DNA of 64,000 nucleotides, taken from the NCBI GenBank assembly GCA_037074705.1, contig CM073594.1, forward strand, positions 58,648,509 to 58,712,508. The letters run 5' to 3'. The number at the start of each line of letters is the position of its first letter. The first letter of the stretch is position 1. This DNA comes from Zhengitettix transpicula (taxonomy: Eukaryota > Arthropoda > Insecta > Orthoptera > Tetrigidae). Below are positions 24,605 through 35,639 of this stretch, piece by piece. A program made the translations under genes and the position numbers. The notes beneath the pieces were generated by a model. It made no database searches and was not told the DNA's origin. It saw nothing but the letters and a program-made list of their open reading frames with translations.

Positions 24605-25445
24605 GGGAAAATAATTTTTGGTCAGTATGTTGTTTGTCTCCACATAAACATTATTTTTAATTAATTATTTGGAAAGGGAAGAATAAGTTTTGAAAATCAA
24701 GTCAGAATATTTGATCGGTTCTACTGCAGGCATTTATGAAGTATCGCTTGAGTTTCCACTTCTGAAAGCATTTAATAAATGATAGGCCGTGTTACGTCAC
24801 GTAAAAATGATTACTTCAACGATTTTTAGTTTGTTCTTCAAATACGTGATTGTAATAATGGATCACTAATCCCACCCCCATCATCTCCCTAGATCTAAGT
24901 TTGGCGACCTTTCACTTTTAGTACACCCTGCACAAGTTAGGAAATAATTTTCTTATCGCTCCCTTGACTTTATTGGACGATAACTCCACTTTACAGCGTG
25001 TAAAATAGCTTCAGAAACAACTATAAGCTCTTTTGCTAATCCCAAAGGCTACCGTGAAGTAAGGGTATCTCAACTTAAGAAGCCGGCCAGCTTCAAAGAG
25101 GAAGAAGCCTTGTGAGCTTCATTCAAGAGGGAACTTTCCCAAAGGAGCACAAAAGAGGAATGAACGGTAGGCATGGTAACGAAAATATAGTCTCGAAAAC
25201 AAACAAAATTATAATAAATGAGATATACAAATTGGACCACTCATCCCTGTAAAAGATATCCAGGTCGAAAACAATATTACTGCAGGGTAGAAACTATTAC
25301 ATTTGCCATGTAATAACAATAACATACGAAAATTTATCAAAACTATATAACTAATAAGTAAAGTTTAAACGTTCTTCATTTTAATATATATGTGGAACAT
25401 ACAAGGCTCTTACGAAATAGTTCTTTTTTTTCCTACGAATTATAA
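24605..25445. other. Intergenic DNA with a mixed-composition patch
   Basis: A GC-richer non-repetitive patch lies at about 25040-25160. No frame, transposon end or splice signal stands out. Confidence 0.45.
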
Positions 25446-25452
25446 TTGAAAC

Positions 25453-25495
25453 ACCTGAAAGTGTCCAAAATGTCGGGATGAAACGTTGCGGGGTT
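25453..25495 (+). mobile_element. PLE-type 3' tail fragment (P2-like)
   Basis: It reads CACCTGAAAG, TGTCC, a loop, GGGAT, then GAAACGTTGCGGGG. The order and spacing match the tails at 39177 and 54157. No coding sequence is attached. Confidence 0.45.
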
Positions 25496-25499
25496 TATC

Positions 25500-26030
25500 T
25501 TTACGTACATTTTTTACTCTAAATGTAGTTTATTGAATATTAAACACTATTTTTATGAAATAATTTAATTAATAATTGTTTTCGGACATAATAATCATCG
25601 TATTATTTTATAAATTGTCGAATAATGTTTAATTTAAAAATTATTTGGAGAATCTAAATTATTATATAATTTTTTTTAAAAAAATCGGTCACACATGTAA
25701 TCATTATGAATTGACACAGTTCACGTGTGAATAATTTACATTCTTGTTTAAAAATTGTTTAGGATTAGTTTCCGTATTCTTCGTTTTGTAATTACAGAAA
25801 ATGTAAGTTGTAAGATTTTAAATTTAAAAACAACGTGACGTTAGTCTTTCATGAACCCTAATAAAACTTAAGAACAGGATGGGGTTTTATAATGAACTTT
25901 TTTTCGAGGGTGTAAATGTATAAGTGTTTGTAATTAATCGCTGCTAATGTGATACACGAGAGGATTGCGGTAGTACGTACCCTACTCTTTTATAACTTTC
26001 TCATGCAGAAAGTTACTCGTAGCGCGTGTT
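25500..26030. other. AT-rich intergenic DNA, nothing recognised
   Basis: Includes a T8A8-type block near 25671-25685. No supported gene. Confidence 0.5.
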
Positions 26031-26295
26031 GCAAATGCGGATCACCCCCTATAATTGCGTTGTATAATCTGCTAGACAGTGCATCGCATATTGTGTTGTG
26101 GGGAAAGTCCATGGCTTAGCTCGTTAGGAATTGTTAGGAATTCACTGGCGCCGCGTTTCACCTGGTCTTCTTTGATGTGTGCACGGTGACTGGGCACAAG
26201 GTTAGCCTCAGCTATCGATCCCATGTCTGGCACACTTCACTCATTTCTTTTGCATTGACCTATGCAAAAGGGGGTCATATAATAGTTAATTTATA

Positions 26296-26713
26296 ATATG
26301 TGTACCCGGCGTTTCCCGAGTTGTCAAAGTTTAACTCCGAGACATCCATAACCCCGGATTTGACTCCAATCTCGGTTGTTATTGCATTATATTGTAACGC
26401 CCCTTCACTCCCATTATAAGGGATGGAAACTATACACAAAAATATCTAGAGAAGCACTATTTGTCTCAGTGACCGCAAAAGAGTTTATTTCGACGAATAT
26501 TGCGGCCGTTTTAACATGTTTAAAAAAATTCAACCCCCGTCTACTCCCCCTGGGGGCGATTGACGAGTTTTACAGTGTATGTTTCCGGTTCGAAATGAAC
26601 AGGAGTATCACATTTGGTCAAATAGGATCCATGGGTGTATATTTGTATGCGGAACGTACATAAATACAGATACACACACAAAGAGTTTATATTATTTATT
26701 AGCTCATTATTGA
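26296..26713 (-). mobile_element. Helitron-like relic
   Basis: On the minus strand the 3' end reads CTCGGGAAACGCCGGGTACA at about 26301-26323. This resembles the CCCGGGCAACGCCGGGTAC hairpin typical of insect Helitron 3' ends, although the final CTAG is lost. The opposite end carries ATAAACTCTTTGTGTGTG and related sequence like that found near 5' ends of non-autonomous Helitrons. The 95-aa frame at 26376-26663 (+) lies inside and is antisense and decayed, so it is not treated as a gene. Borders are approximate. Confidence 0.4.
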
Positions 26714-26719
26714 AATACC

Positions 26720-28245
26720 TCTATTCATATATGATATGAACTAAAACGATTTTCACTGATCTTAAAACCTTCTTACCTGTGTTGCCTTTCTAATCTATAA
26801 AAATCATAAAATTAATTCATCTAATTTAAAATAAGCCAGAACAAGTTAACATTCAATTTAATAGCTACAGTGGCCTTTAAATTAATAGAAATTCGTTTCG
26901 TCTCTTGTTTGGGAGTTTATTCGGTGAAAAATATAAAACTTTAATAATTAAGCTTTGTGTTAAAAAATTAGATGACGTGGAAATTTTTATTATTTTGATT
27001 GTATAAGTATCAAAATCTTTAATTAGTTGGTGTCAAAAATTCTACGCTCATATATTAAATAGTAACTTTGAATAAAATGCTTACATAGTCTGGGTTATAC
27101 TAAAAAAAATTAAAGTATTTTATATGTAACGTCTTAGTATTACAAATCATTTTAGTTGAAAACAAAATTATTTTTATATATTTAATTGTCAGTAAATATG
27201 GTTAAATATTTGTTAAGTGCAGAATTATACGGGCATATAAACGTAAAATTATGTATAAATATTATTTTATGTGTTGACTTTTAGAAGTGTTAAACCTTAC
27301 AAGAATATAATAATGTAATTAACATTAACAAACGCGAAACGTTAAAATATCTTTAATATTCGTTTTAGTGACTTTAAGATTCCTTAAGATTTATAATTCA
27401 TAGTATGTATGTTGATGTAAGAATAAATGTACCAAACCCTATTTATATATTTACGTTCCATTTAGTTCGAAATTAGTTATTATTATTCGAAACATTCCAT
27501 CTGCGAGACTTATGTCTGGATGTACGAAAATAATCGACGCTAGATGATTCCTAATTGAGATTTTTATTTTCCTTAAAATATTGTAGGAATAATTAAAAAT
27601 GTAATTATTTCAAGTTGACGTATTACATGGATGGGGTGCATTAAATTCAAATACAAAAATGGCCGTAAAAAGATATTTCATCAAAATAATATATATAAAG
27701 TTTAACAAAGTGAATTTAAACGAAACTTTAAGATGTAATATTTATAAAATCCACACGAAACACGAGTATAATAATTTTTTTAATTACTTTTAATTTTGGG
27801 TACAGAAAGCATGAAGCGAAAATGTAAACTATTAAACCTCTGTGCTGCAACAGTCCTCATCTACTTCATATGATGTTGTTCTAATTCATTCTTTTGCCTC
27901 TTCACATTATAAAAAATAATGAATAGATGGGCTCTTTTTCAATTGCTCACTGGTTACCGTAATATACACGGCAGAACATTCCATCACAAAGAAACTCAAC
28001 CCGATAGTTATGTTTTCTTTTATAAATAGTTATTAAATGTATAACTAGAAAGTGAAAGCATTATTTAAGTATCATTTTATTTGGTCTGTAGTCGCCACAT
28101 ATTATTCGTTATCACGTTTTCTGTTATTATACAACATAAATCCAATCGAAATATCCAGTCTTCGTCTTCGCCAACTCCAACGAAAAGAACGTGAACTTTT
28201 GTGAAAGACGACCTTATAGTTTTCAACGACATATATAATATTAAC
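26720..28245. other. Very AT-rich intergenic DNA, nothing recognised
   Basis: Low-complexity A/T sequence. A 68-aa minus-strand frame (28077-28283) has no recognisable domain. Confidence 0.55.
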
Positions 28246-28250
28246 TGAAA

Positions 28251-28286
28251 ATGAGGCGGGGAAAACAGTATATGAATCTTCATAAG
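28251..28286 (+). other. Candidate small first coding exon
   Basis: An ATG at 28251 opens 12 codons (MRRGKQYMNLHK) that end exactly at AAG before a perfect donor GTAAGT (28287-28292). Joined in phase to the acceptor at 28735, the frame would run 18 more codons (DPLERDSAYACLCLLVVW) to a stop. That product is too short and too featureless to call a gene. The splice signals, not the peptide, are the reason to list it. Confidence 0.15.
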
Positions 28287-28735
28287 GTAAGTCGGACTCT
28301 AGGTAGTCGCCTCACGCCCTTCCAATGAATGGAGGTGGGAACGAAATGTACTTATCTGGAACTCATGGTTGTTTCCTTCCAATGGAAGCAGAGTACAAAT
28401 TTTGCAATCTGCATACAGCTCTAAAAACTGACCTCAACTAATGGTAATCTGGTAACCTGAGTGTCAAAAAGATTTACTTTTCTTATAACGATATAACAAC
28501 CCAGATTCGTTGCTCAGGAAATAAATAATCAGTGTGTTGTAAGTCTACTGTGAGACGCCATTCTTTTGTTTTACAGGTTAGTGAAGAATCCAAAATTATT
28601 TTTGACAGGGCTCCTGTCTCCAATAGAAAGATTTTCCTTGTTTCCTCTGTTCGTGTAGTAAGAGGATCTATGACATCACGTCACATGGCCCCAAAACTAA
28701 TTCCAGTGTTCGTTGTTCCTTTCATTTTCATTTAG

Positions 28736-29219
28736 GATCCCCTGGAACGCGACTCTGCGTACGCCTGTTTGTGTTTATTGGTCGTGTGGTGAGTTAATCC
28801 CTCGGCGTGTCCACGACCTTGGTCGTCGATACGGGACCGCTACATCCCACTTACCACAACAGCAGAGCCGAGCCCCGGGCCAAGGAGAAAGCAGTTTCAT
28901 TGAGATTTATGCGAACGGGAGGGCCAGCTACCAAGCAAGCGCCATCCAGGTCGGATTTGCTGGAGTGCCAGCCTGGAACTGCCTCCCGGGATTTGCGGGA
29001 ACATGGCCCGGGATCATGGGGCCGCTATTAAATATTCCTGCGGGCGAAGCGATGTGCGGATTCCGTACACGAAGGACAACTCTCCCTTCCGTGTCTCGTG
29101 TAACAACCAGTGTCGTTATGCCGAGCATGGACCAGTGTTCGGTTTATTTTTCTTTTGATGTTGATGATTCGGGGCTCTGTTATTTAGAAGCAACGAGTGA
29201 GCCGATGTCGTCGAGCTAA
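28736..29219 (+). other. CpG- and GC-rich block with splice signals and the window's longest frame
   Basis: A pyrimidine-rich acceptor (TTTCATTTTCATTTAG, ending 28735) precedes it, and a GTGAGT donor lies at 28789-28794. The frame 28713-29219 (168 aa) runs through the block, but a 74-aa frame on the same strand and a 66-aa frame on the other strand overlap it, as expected where GC-rich DNA lacks stop codons. I recognise no domain. The block has many CpGs and mirrored CCCGGG-type words. It may be an exon of a non-coding or untranslated transcript, or a regulatory element. Confidence 0.3.
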
Positions 29220-29224
29220 GAAAC

Positions 29225-29560
29225 GTAACCTCTAACCTTTGCCGATTATTTTTCCTTTTCTCCACATACCTTTTGAGAACCTTGATGTCAGCGTGGTTCT
29301 GGGCACTCTTCCATACATGTATCCAAAAATTAAGGTGATATATAATTATTTTGTCCCATGAAAAGGCCTGGAGTACCAAAAGAATAGTTTTTGGAAGATT
29401 TGGAAACAGCTGAATAATTGAATTGAGGTGGCAGTGATTGATGTTCGTATACGTGGCTCACCAACATCAAACTGAGCCAAAAAGGACCTGCCAATCAGGT
29501 CGGAGTTTTGGGCCAAATAAAGGGCTCTTAATATAAAATATAGAAATTGTGTGTAAAAAG
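29225..29560. other. Intergenic DNA, nothing recognised
   Basis: An 87-aa minus-strand frame (29116-29379) overlaps the GC-rich block and resembles nothing known to me. Confidence 0.45.
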
Positions 29561-29564
29561 TATA

Positions 29565-29814
29565 CTAATTAGATCAGGAAGTAGAAAAAATCTCGAAAAA
29601 AAAATACGTGATGAAATAAATACCACAAAACGTTTCCGAAATCCTTGTAAATTTCGTCAGGTGATTCAAAACTGGAAAAGCCGCAATTACGACACACCGC
29701 AAAAATCAGGTGGTGAACTCAAAAGAAAATCTAAAATATCTAACGAAAGCTACAAGGTCAGCAGAAACGTTGTGTTATCACTTTTGTTATTTGGTTATTC
29801 CTATATCTAATTAG
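29565..29814. repeat. Head-to-head inverted pair of P1 PLE tails
   Basis: The left arm (minus sense) holds CTGACGAAAT, ACAAGGAT, GGAAACGTTTTGTGGTAT and a T run. The right arm (plus sense) holds CTAACGAAAGC, ACAAGG, GAAACGTTGTGTTATCAC. Both arms finish in ATCTAATTAG-like sequence (29565-29572 and 29807-29814). The centre (about 29667-29725) is unpaired. The open frame 29547-29810 crossing it is therefore a non-coding artefact. Confidence 0.6.
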
Positions 29815-29819
29815 TCTCA

Positions 29820-31070
29820 TTATATATTTGGAAAAATTTTAACTGAGTTAATTATTCATACCAATCATCAAATAAGAAATTGAAAAACATATATAAGTAT
29901 AAAGAAAATAAATAAATCACCAAAAATGTTAGAATAATTCAAATTTAATACAATTAAATTCAATAATAACATAAAATAAAACGGAGTCAATAGTTTTCAG
30001 AGAAATTTGACTTTATTAAGAGTTTTTGTTGTATTCGTCTTAATATAGTATGTGATGAAGCGCCTTTCTTGAATTGCAACGATGTGCCTTTTTTTTAATA
30101 TTCTGTATTTTAATTGTATTACATTCATATTATTCTGACTTTATTGACAGTAATTGTTTTATTTTTACTTAACGACAGATATCTATCAATGATAAATTTT
30201 TAATGTTTGCTTAATGAAATATTGATAAAATCGAGCTTTAAACCTTATTTCGTGCATATTGCTTATAAAAATAGAATAATAAAACACAATTGATGTTTTC
30301 TTCATTTTTGATGACAATAATAAATCAAAAAACTATTTCACGGCTTTTATGTTTCTTTGAATGAAGATTACTCTTTTTCAATCTGTTTCTTTGATCATTT
30401 TACTGGCACAAAGATTCTCACATTTTAACCTTTTAATCATTTATAAAGGCGACCTTAAATGGACTACTTAGATTTACAGTTTATATGTTAAAAGTAGCTA
30501 TGATTACACACACACACACAAAATAATACAACTCATTCATTACTGAGAAAAAAGATTGAAACTGTTCGGATTTCGTCCTTTCTGTGTTTACAGAATTAAG
30601 TAGTCTACACTAAAAATTCTCTTTCCCCTTTGAAATATTTAAATTAATGAACACAATTTGTAAAAGGCTTCATCGAGGAAACGACGACACAGCTAAGTGC
30701 TATTATCCGAGTTTCTTCTTCCTGTCCGTGTAATAAACCGCCTACAGCTAATTTCTTACTTCGAAAATTCCTGGGACGCTGATTAAATATCTTTTACGGC
30801 GTTCGCCGAAAATAATATCAAGTGGAAGGAATTTTCTCAACTCTCTAAGCTTGTGTCGAAGAGTAATATAATATTGAATAACATTGCAAATGTGAAACAA
30901 AGTAAGAAAACAGAATCTCAGGATAAAAAGTATGTGAAACATCAGGACTTACATTTTCGCAAGGTAATATTTTCTTCTTCAATAAAAAAATATTTCTGAG
31001 GAAAACATCCTGAGTGAGATCTAATTCATTAACAATTGATGAAAGTTGAAAATCACTGTCTTTATTAGAT
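29820..31070. other. AT-rich intergenic DNA with a (CA)n repeat
   Basis: A (CA)n microsatellite lies at about 30506-30520. No frame beyond 64 aa and no transposon end are recognisable. Confidence 0.5.
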
Positions 31071-31074
31071 TATT

Positions 31075-31135
31075 GTTACCGGCCTCGGTACAAGGGTTAC
31101 TCTTATCGTGCATTATAATCTTCATCAAGTAAAGT
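31075..31135 (-). repeat. 61-bp dispersed repeat, copy 1 (possible PLE-type tail)
   Basis: This segment is identical except for one base to 33180-33240, in the same orientation 2.1 kb away. On the minus strand it reads ACTTGATGAAGATTATAATG, then CACGATAAGAG, then TAACCCTTGTACCG. TTGATGA and the TTAT/ATAA pairing fit the tail grammar of PLE-type ends, but GAAAC is absent, so that assignment is weak. Confidence 0.6.
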
Positions 31136-31334
31136 GGCCCTGAAATTTCGGTTCCTATCAAAGCTAAGGAATTTACTTAAAAATATAAAATGTAAATTCA
31201 AAGAAAATCAAATTTGTCAAATAAATAATGTGTTATCTTTTATAAATATTGGTTTAGTTTCAACTTCCTTCCTTTGTTTCTTTAATATTTAGCATACCAC
31301 ATGATTTGTTCCAAACGTGAATACCACAATATAT

Positions 31335-32288
31335 TGTAATTCCAATTAATTGAGAGATTAATTGAGAAATTAAAAAAAATAAATTGATTTAGATTCTTGA
31401 CGGCGGTACAGAACACAGCAACAATGTAGCCAAGTATTGTTTCCTTTGTCGGAAGAAGGAATGCGCGCTCAAAATTGCGAGACGGTAGTTCAGTTGTCTG
31501 GAAGGTTTGGTCAAGTACAGGTCGTATTAAAATAGACGAGATATTCTTTTAAAAAGTAAAGTTAAGTAGAAGCAGTGAGCAGTCAGACACGACAGAATTT
31601 GGTCGAGTTGAAATAGACAAGACAATTTCAAATATTGAAAGGAAATTTGCAGAGAAACATCGAGAATTACCAATCAACAGCTTTGATTGGCCCATGAACA
31701 TTTTGCTCGAGACGAAATATTCACTTGAGCAGAACCACGAAACCTGCTAAAAACAAACAGTTTTTGGTGCACATAGCTGAGCAGAAGTCAACCAAGGGAG
31801 AAACGAAAAGGAGGGTCATCCTGGTTCCTGATTTTTTATCTAAAAATATTAATTTTAGAGTCTGTAAGTTTAAAAGAAGTGCAAAAACCCGTCATTTTTC
31901 TTCGTAAATCAAAGGTATCCCGGAATGCTGGGCAGCCGTGAGTACAATTTAAAATAAACCAAGTATGTAAACCTGATTAAAAGATAGACGTCAGATTTAG
32001 TTCCCTCCTTTTAATAAAAATTTGTTAATTAGAATCCATCTTTTTAGTTTAATTTCGCTGACAAGTAAATTTCGTCATTGTTAATTGATGAGTAAATCTT
32101 TTGTCTTTTAAATTGGAATTGGTGTTTAAGTTGAGAAATAAAAAATGATTCGCCATTATAAAACCCAGTAATGACCCTGAGATAAATTTTTAAATTGTGT
32201 AATTGTTTTTAAACATTGATAATAAATTTGTTTGTTAGTAAAAGTTGAATAATTTTCATTTAAAAGTCCATCTTTTTTGTATATTACA
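31335..32288 (-). mobile_element. LTR-like element, family X (954 bp)
   Basis: It begins TGTAATTCC after ATAT (31331-31334) and ends TATTACA before ATAT (32289-32292), so TG...CA ends are flanked by a 4-bp ATAT target repeat. It shares GCGCTCAAAATTG (about 31465) with the reverse complement of the copy at 49843-50876 at nearly the same distance from the end. It also shares CCCAGTNNNGACCCTGAGAT (about 32165-32184). Those matches show one family. No coding capacity is seen. A 60-aa frame at 31725-31907 inside it is not a gene. Orientation is set by comparison with copies carrying the AATAAA hairpin. Confidence 0.6.
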
Positions 32289-32311
32289 ATATATATATAT
32301 ATATATATATA
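32289..32311. repeat. (AT)n microsatellite at the family X border
   Basis: A pure AT run that starts exactly at the ACA end of the LTR-like element, consistent with insertion into, or expansion of, an ATAT target. Confidence 0.85.
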
Positions 32312-32535
32312 CAGAATGTAAATATTCTATTCTTAATATTCAAACAATCGATAAATTAGTGGAAATGAACTTTAATAGTCACTCTACTGAGGATCGACAT
32401 TTGTGTGCGGACTTAAACATCTATGAACTGATTACTTTGAATACTTTCTTTATTAATAATAAACTGTCTTCACGGAGTAAAGTATCAAAAAACTGTTAAA
32501 ATTGCACCATAAAATGTGTAATGGTTTCACAGTTA
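32312..32535. other. Intergenic DNA, nothing recognised
   Basis: Contains the end of an 84-aa frame (32245-32499) that crosses the AT microsatellite and is not a gene. Confidence 0.5.
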
Positions 32536-32554
32536 TTTACATAAAATTTTTATT

Positions 32555-32645
32555 TTATTTTTTGCTTTAAATATGGACGTTGGATTTGTTTCCTGTTATT
32601 AAAATTGAGTTCACGCATTTGCATCACTGAACTGTAAAATAAAAC
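32555..32645 (+). repeat. Diverged dispersed repeat, copy 1
   Basis: GCTTTAAATATGGACGTTGG, an AAAATTGAGTTC word and CACTGAACTGTAAAAT occur here in order. The same words recur with substitutions at 33642-33722, same orientation, about 1.1 kb away. The family is unknown. Confidence 0.55.
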
Positions 32646-33179
32646 TTGGAACCACGTTCGCATCCATTTCCATAACGCTGTTTCTCGTTACTTTTTTTTT
32701 TTAAAAAAAAGAAATTCAATGCTTATTCTGAATCTACAATATATACTTGCGTTAGAATGGATTTATTTGAGTTCTGTATCTGTAATGCCAGTATATAATA
32801 ATTGTCTGTCTGCAATTCATCGTAATGATGCGTACACTTGCATAATCATTGTGACTTTTAGAGGAAATAATGAATTACTGTAATAAATACTGTTAGATCC
32901 GCGTTATATTTTTATTTTAATATTTAAAATAATATAAATTAAAATATCGTTTGTGCACATGTATTTTCGCCAAGCGAAGCAATGATACTATCTGTAATTA
33001 TCTTTTTTAAAAGTATAATATTTAATAGGTCTCCTACGTTACTCTACAGAAAATTAATTCAATATTAAAACAGAATTTTTGGAGAAAAATATGAACAAAA
33101 ATTTCGTTCAAATTATTATAGTTTTGGAGATTTGTTCCAGCTGAATTTTGTTGAATATTAGGAATGATTTCTTACTCAT

Positions 33180-33240
33180 GTTACCGGTCTCGGTACAAGG
33201 GTTACTCTTATCGTGCATTATAATCTTCATCAAGTAAAGT
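33180..33240 (-). repeat. 61-bp dispersed repeat, copy 2
   Basis: Differs from 31075-31135 at one position (GGTCTCGG for GGCCTCGG). The flanks differ completely, so this is a short dispersed unit rather than part of a longer duplication. Confidence 0.65.
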
Positions 33241-33640
33241 TACATCAATTACAATGTTTAAAACAGTCAAGTGAATCATTAATTCTATTTAAAAATTAAA
33301 ATTTAAGGCAGAAAAAATGAAAGATAATCGTAAAGTAATCAGAATACTAAAACTTAAAAACTACGATAATTTGTGTGTCGATATCTGAGAGGCTGAGGAA
33401 CAGTTGTTATTCAGTTAATTGTAGAGTACAGTAGGACCAGTTATTAGAGAGTGATGTAAAGGCAGTTGTCAGTTTAAGTAAAAAACGGTTAATTAATCGT
33501 TGTAGAAACATTTGTTGGTCTTCTAACCGTGTGGGATATACGTTATTGTTTTAGTATTCATTAAGGTATTTATTAAACTGTCTATGGTTGCAGATTATTT
33601 CACATGGTGATACTTTCACATATTATGAGCATAAAAAAAT
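33241..33640. other. Intergenic DNA, nothing recognised
   Basis: No frame or repeat family supported. Confidence 0.5.
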
Positions 33641-33641
33641 T

Positions 33642-33722
33642 TTCGCTTTAAATATGAACGTTGGAATTGTTTAAGACATCAAAATTGAGTTCTCATTTCA
33701 TTATCAGTGAACTGTGAAATTT
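33642..33722 (+). repeat. Diverged dispersed repeat, copy 2
   Basis: GCTTTAAATATGAACGTTGG, AAAATTGAGTTC and CAGTGAACTGTGAAAT match copy 1 at 32555-32645 with several substitutions and small indels. Confidence 0.55.
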
Positions 33723-33724
33723 TT

Positions 33725-34245
33725 ATAAAAATATGTATAGGAAATTTTACACTATGTTAGAAATCAACTACAATGTTTATTTAACATCATTACCAACTTC
33801 AACGACCGTAGGTACCATATTATCGTCAGAATGACTAATTTGGTTTATTCTAATAACATAGAAATTAATAACTTAGAATTTGAAATAGACATTTAATTTT
33901 TTATATTAATTTCCTTAAGCCCTCCGATTTTGGTACAAAAAAGTTCCTTTATATTGTTTCACCACTGCAAAGGAACTTCAGAATCAAATTTTTATCAATT
34001 CATATCGGAAATAAATACCAATTTATGAGCCGTTTCATCTGAAAACTAATGTTTTTTCATTTGTTACTCTTTACTCAAATCAACGACAAAACTTATATTA
34101 CTTTTAATTTTTACATTATAGCATTAATGTGTGGGTTTGTAAATGCTTTCATGACATTTGATTTCGAAGTCGCTGTAATTCTATAATAATTTGAACCACA
34201 GTAACTTCATTATTGATATGTAAACCAAAAAATCACCTGCGCAAT
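33725..34245. other. AT-rich intergenic DNA, nothing recognised
   Basis: No supported feature. Confidence 0.5.
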
Positions 34246-34247
34246 CA

Positions 34248-34400
34248 TTGAAAGAACGGATATCACCGTGCGAAGTTTCTAGAGACATTATCCTTCTCCT
34301 TTTCTGTTTTAAAATGGCCTCTCTTGTCGTTGTCTCTTGTATTCGCCTTGCAGTGGCAGTTAATCTGATTGCGATGAAGTGTGTCCTTCTGCAGGAAGAG
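34248..34400 (+). other. Candidate coding exon with a signal-peptide-like start
   Basis: From the ATG at 34314, 29 codons run to a donor-like GTAAGG at 34401. The peptide is hydrophobic (MASLVVVSCIRLAVAVNLIA...), as a signal peptide would be, and ends exactly in phase at GAAGAG before the donor. An upstream in-frame ATG lies at 34248. Against coding, frames of 85 and 96 aa overlap on the other strand, and no downstream exon is visible. I do not recognise a product. Confidence 0.15.
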
Positions 34401-34404
34401 GTAA

Positions 34405-35590
34405 GGTCCGTATCTTCTTGTCTGTCGCTTATTTTCAATGGAAGGAAGGAACGTGTGCAGCGTCTGATATGCTAAACTGGGAACAGGCTCCTGTCGTTCG
34501 TTTCTCTCTTTCCCCCAACATGGAGAAATGCATCTGCGTCTTATCTGAAACATTAAGAGTTGAAGCGTAAATTGTTATCAATTAATGTTATTCGCTACCT
34601 TTCTAAATACCTTTAAAATGTCTGTAGTTTTAACACTACTTCTTAAAATATTTATTTTTGTTGTAAAACAGATTCCTAATTTTTATTTTGTATTACACGC
34701 CAATTTTTATATTGAAAGCAATAACAGTAAGTAGCACTTGTAAACAACATTTTCATATATATAGTAGTCTGTCGCTTTGTTTTCTAAAATCCAGGTGGTT
34801 CTCGTAGCTCCGTATCCTTTTCTTCCTGAAATTTATCTTGGAAATAGAAAATCGTAAAATATCAGATGTTAAGGCGGTTCCTTTTAAAAGTTTGAAATTA
34901 TAAATTTCTCACTTCCTGCCCGTCGTTTCTATTTTAAAATAACAATTTTATTTATGTTTTCAATCATACGCATAATTAAATACAAGTGTCATACATCTCC
35001 ATATTAAAATATTTTTGTCACAATCCCTTCAACGTCTTAAATTTACAATAATTATTTATAATTTAATGAATATGCATAAGCTAAGGACTAAAATTTCTTC
35101 ATTTTAATAATTAACAATATACTTCAGTGGTCTTCCCTGTAACGCTTTTCATATAACATTCCAAATTTTCCCTATTGCCCTTTTACAACTATGCTGTATT
35201 TAAATCAATTGAAATTTATATATTAATTATCAAAGTATTTTATTATGACTACAATTTTTCTAATGCAATATTTTATTTTACTTTCTCAATGTAAAACAAC
35301 AAGTATTTAAATTTTGATTTAAAGTCTGTTTTCATAATTAGCTATAATTAACTATTTCATTTAATATATTTTATTTTATTAAATTACAAAATTTCATGTT
35401 AATGGCCGTTAATTATATTTTATTCATAAATAATTAGTTATCTGATACATTAAGGTAATAAAACCGTAATGTGTGTAATAAGTAAAAGATCATCGATTAA
35501 TAAATTTGATGTTCGTTACCGTAGATAATATTCATTACAAGACTGAGGAAACTTTTTTTACTTTAAGACAAACCTTCATTTCAGTCATAT
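34405..35590. other. AT-rich intergenic DNA, nothing recognised
   Basis: A mixed-composition patch continues to about 34570; beyond it is low-complexity A/T DNA. Confidence 0.5.
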
Positions 35591-35595
35591 TAGAG

Positions 35596-35635
35596 CCTGA
35601 AGAGGGTAGAAATAAATACAGAAACTTTGTGCTTT
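35596..35635 (+). mobile_element. PLE-type tail fragment with intact CTGAAGA and GAAAC boxes
   Basis: It reads CCTGAAGA, GGGTA, a loop, TACA, GAAACTTTGTGC. CTGAAGA fits CTGANGA exactly and GAAAC is intact, with a GTA/TAC stem between. It is closest to the P1/P2 tail grammar but has no flanking coding sequence. Confidence 0.4.
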
Positions 35636-35639
35636 TGAA

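Noticed and set aside
28713..29219. 168-aa open frame as a protein-coding gene
   Set aside because: It overlaps other frames on both strands within GC-rich DNA, has no recognisable domain, and an in-frame splice acceptor lies 23 bp after its start codon. Chance lack of stop codons explains it.
29547..29810. 87-aa lysine- and arginine-rich frame
   Set aside because: It lies across an inverted pair of PLE tails.
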